Part shown: positions 16,934 through 23,493 of the stretch, in pieces
Numbering within the stretch: the first letter of the stretch is position 1
Layout: every line of letters begins with the position of its first letter
NCBI GenBank assembly: GCA_047975545.1
Contig: JBKEDS010000027.1
Location: 1 to 64,000 of the forward strand
Reading direction: 5' to 3'
Source of the DNA: JBKEDS01 sp047975545
GTDB lineage: Bacteria; Bacteroidota; Bacteroidia; Flavobacteriales; Flavobacteriaceae
Length of the DNA stretch: 64,000 nt
The notes under the pieces: model-generated
The model's input: only the letters and a program-made list of their open reading frames with translations
Database searches by the model: none
Told to the model about the DNA's origin: nothing
Program-made: the position numbers and the translations under genes

Positions 16934-17359
16934 ATGAGCAAAAAAATACTGGGTAGGGTCGATATGGTCGATTTCCCAAAACTGGGACTGTACAATATTA
17001 ACGTTAAAATAGATACGGGCGCTTACACCTCGGCCATTCATTGCTCCAAAATTATTGAGGAAAACAACACCCTGCGCTGTATTTTTAACAGCAATTCGCA
17101 CGAAAACTTTGGAAAAACCGAAATCGTGTTTTCCGAATTTTCCAGAACCAACGTTAAAAGCAGCAATGGTTTTAAGGAAAATCGTTATAAAATTAAATCG
17201 GAAGTGGTTTTTTTTGGAAAAAACTACAAGATTAACCTAACTTTAAGCACAAGGGACGACATGAAGTTTCCCGTGTTGATAGGCCGGCAATTTTTAAAAC
17301 GAAAATTTTTGGTCGATGTCGATTTGGAAAACGTTTCCTTTAATTTTGGCGAACAATAA
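16934..17359 (+). CDS. RimB-like ATP-dependent zinc protease family (retropepsin-like)
   Basis: From the ATG at 16934 (MSKKILGRVDMVDFPKLGLY) the product is 141 residues with the retropepsin-like motif KIDTGAYTSAIHC (catalytic D-T/S-G type triad) and a C-terminal FPVLIGRQFL segment, the pattern of the family called putative ATP-dependent zinc protease, which includes RimB. In Pseudomonas RimB acts with RimK on the C-terminal glutamates of ribosomal protein S6. Its position 56 bp upstream of rimK supports the same pairing. The longer start at 16910 adds eight unconserved residues. Confidence 0.87.
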   Translation: MSKKILGRVDMVDFPKLGLYNINVKIDTGAYTSAIHCSKIIEENNTLRCIFNSNSHENFGKTEIVFSEFSRTNVKSSNGFKENRYKIKSEVVFFGKNYKINLTLSTRDDMKFPVLIGRQFLKRKFLVDVDLENVSFNFGEQ

Positions 17360-17415
17360 AGAACAGCGATATTTAAACCACTAAAAAAATAACCCTTTCA
17401 CAAAAACCCAAATAC

Positions 17416-18294
17416 ATGAACATTGTTATTTTATCCCGCAATCCGGATTTATATTCTACCGAAAGGCTCGCCGAAGAAGGCCGCAAAAGAGGCCACCTTG
17501 TAGAAATTATAGACCCCCTAAAATGCGATATTATTATTGAAAAAGAAAAACCAACCATTTATTACAAGGACCGTTATTTGGATTATGTCGATGCCGTAAT
17601 TCCCCGAGTGGGCGCTTCGATAACCTTTTATGGTTGTGCCGTAGTGCGCCAATTTGAAATGATGAACGTGTTTACCGTAGCCACCTCCGACGCCATACAG
17701 CGCTCCCGCGACAAGCTGCGCAGCCTACAACGCTTGAGCAAAGCCGGAATTGGCATGCCCAAAACCGTTTTTACCAACTATTCCCGCGATGTCGAGGAGG
17801 TTATTGCGCACGTTGGCGGCGTACCCGTAATTATAAAACTATTGGAAGGCACACAGGGTTTGGGCGTAGTTTTAGCCGAAACCAAAAATGCGGCAGAATC
17901 GGTGTTAGAAGCCTTTAACGGTCTTGAGGCTCGGGTTATAGTCCAAGAATTTATAAAGGAAGCCAAAGGTGCCGATTTACGGGCTTTAATTGTGGACGGG
18001 CAAGTCGTGGGCGCCATGAAACGCCAAGGTAAAGAAGGCGAATTTCGCTCCAACCTACACCGTGGCGGGTCGGCCAATGTTATTAAGCTAAGCGAGGACG
18101 AAATACGCCTGGCCATGCACGCCAGCAAAGTGCTAAAACTCCCCGTTTGCGGTGTCGATATGCTGCAATCAGCAAGAGGGCCTTTGCTGTTAGAAGTAAA
18201 CTCCACCCCTGGACTGGAAGGCATCGAAGGCGCAACGGGCAAAAACATAGCCAAAAGCATTATTACCTATATCGAGCGCAATAGGCATAGTTAG
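17416..18294 (+). CDS. rimK: Ribosomal protein S6--L-glutamate ligase (ATP-grasp)
   Basis: A 292-residue ATP-grasp ligase that adds glutamate residues to the C-terminus of ribosomal protein S6. The N-terminal part (IVILSRNPDLYSTERL) matches RimK. The ATP-grasp core has GVPVIIKLLEGTQGLGV (nucleotide-binding loop), QEFIKEAKGADLRALIVDG and LLEVNSTPGLEGIE (metal-binding Glu/Asn). Length is standard. Part of the RimB-RimK-aspartoacylase cluster, but separated from the aspartoacylase gene by a 1.5-kb repeat/transposase island that begins 17 bp after the stop codon. Confidence 0.94.
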   Translation: MNIVILSRNPDLYSTERLAEEGRKRGHLVEIIDPLKCDIIIEKEKPTIYYKDRYLDYVDAVIPRVGASITFYGCAVVRQFEMMNVFTVATSDAIQRSRDKLRSLQRLSKAGIGMPKTVFTNYSRDVEEVIAHVGGVPVIIKLLEGTQGLGVVLAETKNAAESVLEAFNGLEARVIVQEFIKEAKGADLRALIVDGQVVGAMKRQGKEGEFRSNLHRGGSANVIKLSEDEIRLAMHASKVLKLPVCGVDMLQSARGPLLLEVNSTPGLEGIEGATGKNIAKSIITYIERNRHS

Positions 18295-18310
18295 TTTGAA
18301 ACGGTTATGG

Positions 18311-18372
18311 AATATATGGGGTTATAAGCTTGTAAAACAAAAGGTATTAACAACAAACCACGAACGAAAAAC
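18311..18372 (+). repeat. Left copy of a ~62-bp imperfect direct repeat bounding the RAYT island
   Basis: Begins AATATATGGGGTTATAAGCT and ends AACGAAAAACC. It matches 19769-19832 at most positions (about six or seven differences). It abuts REP arm 1 directly and starts just after rimK. Confidence 0.8.
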
Positions 18373-18406
18373 CCTCGCTAGCGCGAGCGTCCCGCTCGTG
18401 ACGGCA
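18372..18406 (+). repeat. REP arm 1 (left of RAYT)
   Basis: A GC-rich palindromic REP with CCCTCGCTAGCGCGAGCG followed by TCCCGCTCGTGACGG. Its inverted partner is at 19001-19035 on the other side of the transposase gene. Confidence 0.85.
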
Positions 18407-18432
18407 AGAATAAGGCTATAAAAAATGAAATA

Positions 18433-18975
18433 ATGAGTAGAAAATATAAATTTCATAACGAATCCGGAGCATACTTTATAAGTTTTGCTACCGTGTATTG
18501 GATAGATGTTTTTACTCGACAAACATATTTTAATGTATTAGAAGAAAGTATAAATTATTGCAGAAGAGAAAAAGGAATGGAAGTATATGCCTATTGTTTT
18601 ATGCCAAGCCACCTACATTTAATATTTAGGTCAAGCAATGACGACCCTTCGGGATTGATACGAGATTTTAAAGGTTTTACAGCAAGAAAACTAATAAAAA
18701 CCATAGAAGAAAATCCACAAGAAAGCAGAAAAGAGTGGTTATTATGGATGATGGAAAGAGCAGGTAAGAAAAAAAGCAATGTAAAACAACGTCAATTTTG
18801 GCAACAACACAATAAACCAATAGAATTATGGAGTGAAAAAGTAATACAACAAAAAATAGACTACATACATAATAATCCTGTTGAAAGTGGTTTTGTAACT
18901 AACCCGATAGATTGGAAGTATAGTAGTGCAAGAAACTACCAAGAGGACCAAACTATTTTAGAGATTGATATATGA
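18433..18975 (+). CDS. REP-associated tyrosine transposase (RAYT, IS200-like Y1 family)
   Basis: A 180-residue, apparently intact HUH-type enzyme. It carries the HUH pair H60-L61-H62 in MPSHLHLIF and the candidate nucleophile Y144 in KIDYIHNNPVESGFV, followed by DWKYSSARNY. These are the features of RAYTs, single-copy relatives of IS200 transposases that act on REP sequences. Inverted REP arms flank the gene at 18372-18406 and 19001-19035, giving the canonical REPtron layout. Composition is more A/T-rich than neighbouring housekeeping genes, suggesting acquisition. Inserted between rimK and the aspartoacylase gene. Confidence 0.92.
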   Translation: MSRKYKFHNESGAYFISFATVYWIDVFTRQTYFNVLEESINYCRREKGMEVYAYCFMPSHLHLIFRSSNDDPSGLIRDFKGFTARKLIKTIEENPQESRKEWLLWMMERAGKKKSNVKQRQFWQQHNKPIELWSEKVIQQKIDYIHNNPVESGFVTNPIDWKYSSARNYQEDQTILEIDI

Positions 18976-19000
18976 TGCCTAAAAATGGATTGACTTTGTT

Positions 19001-19035
19001 TGACGGCACAAGCGGGACGCTTGCGCTAGCGAGGG
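19001..19035 (-). repeat. REP arm 1' (right of RAYT, inverted)
   Basis: TGACGGCACAAGCGGGACGC followed by TTGCGCTAGCGAGGG. Reverse-complemented, it matches REP arm 1 with only a few differences. Its end forms the start of the gene remnant that follows. Confidence 0.85.
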
Positions 19036-19188
19036 CATTACTTTGAGTTATTGGATAGTTTTATTGAAGTCAACAAGGCTCAAAAAGATGAAATAGAAAG
19101 AAGAACAGGAAAGCGACATAGAGATCACTACGATGGAGAGGCAACTAAAACTAACCCTACAATGGAAATAATGAAAAACACAAAATAA
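19030..19188 (+). pseudogene. 3' remnant of an unidentified gene, truncated at the REP
   Basis: An open frame of 52 codons that begins inside the REP arm and has no start codon near its beginning. It reads like a real C-terminus: charged and helical (FELLDSFIEVNKAQKDEIER), then RTGKRHRDHYDGEATKT. The stop TAA overlaps the ATG of the following lipoprotein gene by one base (TAATG), implying that the two were translationally coupled. I do not recognise the protein. The 5' part is not present next to the left REP, so it has been lost rather than simply interrupted. Confidence 0.55.
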
Positions 19189-19610
19189 TGATTAGATTAA
19201 AACTTGTAGTAGCATTTTTACTACTTTTTTTCAACTGCTCTGGTCAAAATAATAAAAAACCTAATGATTTAGATGTCAGAGACCAATACGATATAAAAGT
19301 CGAAAACATGGAGGAGTTGGAATTAGTGATTAAAAAAAATATAAACTTTAAGAATGCAGAGGATAATTGCAAGAGTAAATTTATGATTAAATTTATTCTA
19401 AATAAAGACTTCAAAACGGTTGATAGTGTTATGATTTCAAAGCAAAGGTCACTTTTAATTAGCAGGGAACAAGAATCGAGATTGTTGCTTGAATTAAAAA
19501 GAGTGGTTAAAATATCAATTGGTTATAAAGGGAAGGAGTATTATTCTGCTTTAAATAAAGAACCAGAAATTGGAATAATTGTTAATGGAGGAAAATATTG
19601 CGAAGAATGA
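19188..19610 (+). CDS. Small lipoprotein of unknown function in the RAYT island
   Basis: A 140-residue protein with a lipoprotein signal (VVAFLLLFFNCSGQ, lipobox Cys 17). The mature part is charged, with KFMIKFILNKDFKTVDSVMI and two further cysteines (in EDNCKSK and GGKYCEE). No family recognised. The ATG overlaps the stop of the upstream gene remnant (TAATG). It lies between the two REP pairs, so it is cargo of the island, and is A/T-rich compared with the flanking rim genes. A protective partner for the lost upstream gene is possible but unproven. Confidence 0.7.
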   Translation: MIRLKLVVAFLLLFFNCSGQNNKKPNDLDVRDQYDIKVENMEELELVIKKNINFKNAEDNCKSKFMIKFILNKDFKTVDSVMISKQRSLLISREQESRLLLELKRVVKISIGYKGKEYYSALNKEPEIGIIVNGGKYCEE

Positions 19611-19624
19611 GGTAATTAATGTAT

Positions 19625-19659
19625 CCCCTGCTAGCGCGAGCGTCCCGCTCGTGACGGTA
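19625..19659 (+). repeat. REP arm 2
   Basis: CCCCTGCTAGCGCGAGCG followed by TCCCGCTCGTGACGGTA, same orientation as REP arm 1 and nearly identical to it. Confidence 0.85.
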
Positions 19660-19738
19660 AAATAAAGTAGAGCAAAAAAGTCTAAAAGGTAAAGAAAAAT
19701 GAATTTAAAGCAGGGGTGTTTAGTTATAAGGAAATACA

Positions 19739-19768
19739 GCACAAGCAAGATGCTTGCGCCAGCGGGGG
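19739..19768 (-). repeat. REP arm 2' (inverted)
   Basis: GCACAAGCAAGATGCTTGCG followed by CCAGCGGGGG, the inverted partner of REP arm 2. It abuts the right copy of the 62-bp direct repeat. Confidence 0.75.
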
Positions 19769-19832
19769 AATATATGGGGTTATAATCTTGTAAAACAAAA
19801 GGCATTAACAGTAAACCATAAACGAAACAACC
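19769..19832 (+). repeat. Right copy of the ~62-bp imperfect direct repeat bounding the RAYT island
   Basis: Begins AATATATGGGGTTATAATCT and ends AACGAAACAACC. It matches 18311-18372 with a few substitutions. One copy is probably the ancestral rimK-aspartoacylase spacer. Confidence 0.8.
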
Positions 19833-19885
19833 AAAAACAATATACCCCCTAATCGTAACTCAAAAACCGTCAATCGTAAATCAAT

Positions 19886-20860
19886 ATGGCCGCACCCGAA
19901 ACCAATATTATTAGCATTTTAGGTACAAAAATTTACCCCAACGAAAGCAAGGAACTCAATTTCGATATTGCCAACCTACATACGGCCTCGCCCATAAACG
20001 TGCCGATAATTATCGAGCGCGCCAAAAAACCGGGCCCCATTGTGTTGTTTACGGCGGGCATTCATGGCGACGAGGTTAACGGTGTAGAAATAGTACGAAA
20101 ACTTATTGCCACGGGCGTTAACAAGCCCAAGTGCGGCACGATAATTTGCATGCCCATAATTAATATTTTCGGGTTTATAAATTTAAAGCGGGAGTTTCCC
20201 GACGGCCGCGACCTAAACCGTGTGTTCCCCGGCTTTCCCGAAGGCTCGCTCGCCAGCAGGGTGGCCTATAAACTAATTAACGACATCCTGCCCTGTGTGG
20301 ATTATGTGGTCGATTTCCATACCGGTGGCTCCGGGCGGTTTAATGCCCCGCAAATACGCATTTCTACCGAAAACGTCACGCTTAACGAGCTGGCCACGGT
20401 ATTTGGCGCGCCGTTTGTGCTGTACTCCAAAATCCTAAAAAAATCGTTTCGCGAAACCTGCCTTAACCAAGGCAAGCACATGCTGTTGTTCGAAGGCGGA
20501 AAATCGTACCACATAAGCGAAACCGTAACCAACATCGGGTTTAACGGCGCAAAACGACTGTTGCAGCACCTAAACATGCTTAACGCCCAAAACCGGGCAA
20601 CAAAACCCAAAACCGATATTGTTTTTATTACCGCCAGCAAATGGCTGCGAGCCGATAAATCGGGTATGTTCAAGGCTTCGGTAAAATTGGGCAGCTTGGT
20701 TAAAAAGGGCGATGCCATTGGCAGTATTACCGACCCCTACGGCAAGTTGTTCCATGCGGTTAGGGCCGACAATTCGGGTTATATTATTAACGTTAACGAA
20801 TCGCCTTTGGTGTACGAGGGCGATGCGCTTTTTCATATTTCCTCTAAATTAAAACGCTAA
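19886..20860 (+). CDS. Succinylglutamate desuccinylase/aspartoacylase family protein
   Basis: A 324-residue zinc carboxypeptidase-like (M14 superfamily) protein. Zinc-site motifs are visible: FTAGIHGDEVNGVEI (His and Glu ligands), GRDLNRVFPG and VDFHTGGSGRFNAP (third ligand His). The C-terminal ~90 residues form a beta-barrel-like lipoyl-type domain (LVKKGDAIGSITDPYGK). Members of this family often travel with rimK and the RimB-like protease, as here. It may remove acyl or glutamyl groups in the same S6-modification pathway, but that is inference. Followed after 2 bp by 5-FCL, so cotranscription is likely. Confidence 0.9.
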   Translation: MAAPETNIISILGTKIYPNESKELNFDIANLHTASPINVPIIIERAKKPGPIVLFTAGIHGDEVNGVEIVRKLIATGVNKPKCGTIICMPIINIFGFINLKREFPDGRDLNRVFPGFPEGSLASRVAYKLINDILPCVDYVVDFHTGGSGRFNAPQIRISTENVTLNELATVFGAPFVLYSKILKKSFRETCLNQGKHMLLFEGGKSYHISETVTNIGFNGAKRLLQHLNMLNAQNRATKPKTDIVFITASKWLRADKSGMFKASVKLGSLVKKGDAIGSITDPYGKLFHAVRADNSGYIINVNESPLVYEGDALFHISSKLKR

Positions 20861-20862
20861 CC

Positions 20863-21426
20863 ATGACAAAAGCCGAATTGCGAAACACCTATAAACAACG
20901 CCGAAATGTTTTAAATGAAAGTGATATTGACGGTTTAAGCCTTTCCATTGCAAACCAAATTTTAAAACTGCCTATTTGGAACTTCAGCTTTTACCATATT
21001 TTTTTAACTATTGAAGAAAAAAAAGAAATAAATACCGATTATATCCTGAACGTTTTATCGGGAAAGGACAAAAACATCGTGATTTCGAAAAGCGATTTCG
21101 CCACAGGCAATATGGTTCATTTTTTATTAACCGATAATACCGTAATAAAAAAAACGCATTTTGGCATTCCCGAACCTATTGGCGGTATTGAAATTGAAAC
21201 CCAAAAAATAGAAGTGGTTTTTGTGCCGCTATTGGCCTTCGATACCCAAGGCAACCGAGTAGGTTACGGCAAAGGGTTTTACGACAAATTTTTAAGCCAA
21301 TGCAAACCCGGAACCCTTAAAATAGGACTTTCGTTTTTTGAGGCCGAAACCGAAATTACCGATGTTTCGGGGAGTGATGTTGGATTGGATTATTGTGTAA
21401 CGCCAAACACTATTTATCGGTTTTAA
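20863..21426 (+). CDS. 5-formyltetrahydrofolate cyclo-ligase
   Basis: A 187-residue enzyme (MTHFS, YgfA/FAU1 family) converting 5-formyl-THF to 5,10-methenyl-THF with ATP. The N-terminal MTKAELRNTYKQRRNVL gives the conserved substrate/ATP-binding K and R residues. The C-terminal FDTQGNRVGYGKGFYDKFLS is the family signature (GYGKGFYD). Two bp downstream of the aspartoacylase-family gene. Its 3' end overlaps the convergent lspA gene by 17 bp, so the spacer has no terminator. Confidence 0.93.
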   Translation: MTKAELRNTYKQRRNVLNESDIDGLSLSIANQILKLPIWNFSFYHIFLTIEEKKEINTDYILNVLSGKDKNIVISKSDFATGNMVHFLLTDNTVIKKTHFGIPEPIGGIEIETQKIEVVFVPLLAFDTQGNRVGYGKGFYDKFLSQCKPGTLKIGLSFFEAETEITDVSGSDVGLDYCVTPNTIYRF

Positions 21427-22036
21427 CAAAGGCTTTTTTGTTAAAAACAATAAGCATTACAAACCCGGTACTAATGGCCACGTCGGCAATGTTGAAAACG
21501 GGTTCGAAAAAATTAAAGCGCTTGCCGCCGTAAAAAGGCACCCAATCGGGCAAATCGGTCTTAATTATCGGGAAATAAAGCATATCCACCACTTTGCCGT
21601 GCAACAGGCCGTCGTAGCCGCCCGCTTTGGGCAAAAAGGTGGCTACTTCGTGATAACTGTCGCTAAACAACACCCCGTAAAACACCGAGTCGATTATATT
21701 GCCCATAGCACCCGCAAAAATTAGGGCAATAGCTATAATTAGGGTTTTGGAGCCTTGCTTTTTTGTGGCGTCGTACAGCCAGTAGCCTATGCCAAACAAA
21801 GCAATTATCCTAAACACTGTTAGGCTTATTTTGGCGGTACGCTCGGAAATAAAGGATGCAAAATCGCTTATTTTGGTACCCCAAGCCATGCCGTCGTTTT
21901 CAATAAAAAAGATGTGAAACCAGCTAAAAACCTCGTAACTTCCCTCTAATTTAAAATGGGTTTTTATGTATATTTTGCTTATTTGGTCTATAAGCAGGAT
22001 TGTTGCAATAAGGAGTACGGATTTTTTAAGCGCCAT
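21410..22036 (-). CDS. lspA: Lipoprotein signal peptidase (signal peptidase II)
   Basis: A 208-residue inner-membrane aspartyl protease that cleaves lipoprotein signal peptides. Four membrane segments, with the two catalytic aspartates in AGAMGNIIDSVFYG and VFNIADVAISTG. It is longer than the E. coli enzyme because of a periplasmic insertion (SDSYHEVATFLPKAGGYDG), common in Bacteroidetes. The ATG directly follows the stop of the esterase lipoprotein gene with no spacing, suggesting coupled translation. Its 3' end overlaps the convergent 5-FCL gene. Confidence 0.95.
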   Translation of the reverse strand: MALKKSVLLIATILLIDQISKIYIKTHFKLEGSYEVFSWFHIFFIENDGMAWGTKISDFASFISERTAKISLTVFRIIALFGIGYWLYDATKKQGSKTLIIAIALIFAGAMGNIIDSVFYGVLFSDSYHEVATFLPKAGGYDGLLHGKVVDMLYFPIIKTDLPDWVPFYGGKRFNFFEPVFNIADVAISTGFVMLIVFNKKAFVKTDK

Positions 22037-23029
22037 TTAATTGTTTTTCTTTTGTTTGAACAACCAATCCCGGACGCTTTTTAATTTATAGGCGTAATCG
22101 AACGAATACATGTGTTCCGAACCTCCGCCCGATACGCCTTCGGGCGTTACCGTTTTGGGCGTAAATTGTATAAAATTAATGTTATGGCCTTCTTCTATTA
22201 AAGTATTAACCTTTTGTTCTTGTTCCGCTTGTGGGAGTTGCGCCGAAAATTCGGTTATGCCATATTTTACATTATTTGCCGTTAATAAATTTCCAACTTC
22301 TTTCATGCCGTTTGAGGCTTTTTCGTCGCCTGCGGAAACAATGTAGAAAAACGTTTTTTTGGTTAACGGTTGCAGGACGTTAATATCCCACTGGCTGCCC
22401 ACAAAAATTGAAGCGGCAAAAAAATCGGGATGGGTGGCATTTAGGTAAAATGAAATCATGCCGCCCATGGATTGCCCAGTGGTGTAAATTCTATTTTTAT
22501 CGATATTGTAAGTTGAAATAACGCTGTTTAGCAACCTGAACGCTATGGCAACTTCGTCGCTGGTTTCCCATTTATCGTTTACCGCCCAGTCCGGTCCGGC
22601 AAAAGCAGGAACCAATACAAAGCTTGGGTTTGCAGCCTGGCTTTCGTCGGTTGCCCAAACGATGCCGCCGTAACCTTGTTTTAATGGGGCTTCGGAAACT
22701 TTACCAACGGTACTGGCATCGGCTATAAATTGCACTAACGGATAGCGTTTTGTGGCATCGTAATCTTTTGGAACAAATAAATTGTACGCCATTGTTTTGC
22801 CTGTAATGCTGTCCTTAAATTCCAAGGTTTGAAATTTTGGAGCCATTTTTTCCCTAAGGCTTAAAAGCTCGGTGTCGTATGCTTTATCCACACCGCCATA
22901 GGATTTGTCCCAAGTAGTGGTTGGCTGGGCAACGGAAGTGTTTTCGTTTGTGACGTTTGTTGTTTTATTTTCGGACTTGCATGATATTAAAAACGCAATT
23001 ATCATGCTTAGGCTTATTAGTTTGTTCAT
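22037..23029 (-). CDS. Alpha/beta-hydrolase (esterase/prolyl-oligopeptidase-like) lipoprotein
   Basis: A predicted exported lipoprotein of about 330 residues from the ATG at 23029 (MNKLISLSMIIAFLISCKSE; lipobox Cys 17). The catalytic domain contains the nucleophile elbow GQSMGGM and the downstream His in GGGSEHMYSFDYAYKL, like PHB-depolymerase or feruloyl-esterase-type peptidase/esterase proteins. Substrate unknown. The upstream start at 23050 adds seven basic residues and is less likely. Translationally coupled to lspA. Confidence 0.87.
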   Translation of the reverse strand: MNKLISLSMIIAFLISCKSENKTTNVTNENTSVAQPTTTWDKSYGGVDKAYDTELLSLREKMAPKFQTLEFKDSITGKTMAYNLFVPKDYDATKRYPLVQFIADASTVGKVSEAPLKQGYGGIVWATDESQAANPSFVLVPAFAGPDWAVNDKWETSDEVAIAFRLLNSVISTYNIDKNRIYTTGQSMGGMISFYLNATHPDFFAASIFVGSQWDINVLQPLTKKTFFYIVSAGDEKASNGMKEVGNLLTANNVKYGITEFSAQLPQAEQEQKVNTLIEEGHNINFIQFTPKTVTPEGVSGGGSEHMYSFDYAYKLKSVRDWLFKQKKNN

Positions 23030-23054
23030 TTGTTTTTTCTTCAATTTCAAAAAT

Positions 23055-23088
23055 AAAAAAACGCCCCGTAAAATTGGGACGTTCTATA
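23055..23088 (-). terminator. Terminator after the DksA-like gene
   Basis: On the minus strand AACGTCCC and GGGGCGTT form a stem (one mismatch), followed by seven T. It separates ileS-dksA from the esterase-lspA unit. Confidence 0.7.
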
Positions 23089-23104
23089 ATATATTCCACA
23101 ACAT

Positions 23105-23488
23105 TTACTGCTGCATGTTTTTGGCTTCAATGCTTAATGTGGCGTGCGGCACTAATTTTAGGCGTTCTTTTTGGATTAGCTTGCCCGTTACCCGGCAAAC
23201 GCCGTAGGTTTTGTTTTCGATACGGATAAGCGCATTTTTTAAATCGCGGATAAATTTTTCCTGACGTATGGCCAATTGCGAATTGGATTCCTTGCTCATA
23301 ACCTCGCTGCCCTCGTCAAAAGCCTTAAAGGTTGGCGATGTGTCGTCCGTGCCATTATTATGGTCGTTCATGTACGCACTTTTTATAAGCTCCAAATCGT
23401 GTTGGGCTTTTTCTATTTTTTCTAAAATTATTTCTTTGAATTCCGCCAAGTCCTTATCGGAATATCTTACGTTTAAATCTGCACTCAT
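23105..23488 (-). CDS. DksA/TraR-family protein lacking the zinc finger
   Basis: A 127-residue protein with the DksA coiled-coil region (FKEIILEKIEKAQHDLELI) and the globular part YGVCRVTGKLIQKERLKLVP. The canonical CxxC...CxxC zinc finger is degenerate: only the first Cys remains, and the second pair is replaced by the HATLSIEAKN segment. Zinc-free DksA variants are common in Bacteroidetes. It probably binds RNA polymerase in the secondary channel to modulate stress or stringent responses, but this is by family. Located 5 bp downstream of ileS and ended by a terminator. Confidence 0.9.
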   Translation of the reverse strand: MSADLNVRYSDKDLAEFKEIILEKIEKAQHDLELIKSAYMNDHNNGTDDTSPTFKAFDEGSEVMSKESNSQLAIRQEKFIRDLKNALIRIENKTYGVCRVTGKLIQKERLKLVPHATLSIEAKNMQQ

Positions 23489-23493
23489 AATTT

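Noticed and set aside
17778..18260. 160-codon open frame antisense to rimK
   Set aside because: Shadow of a GC-richer coding strand; low-complexity serine-rich translation and no start context, while rimK is unmistakable.
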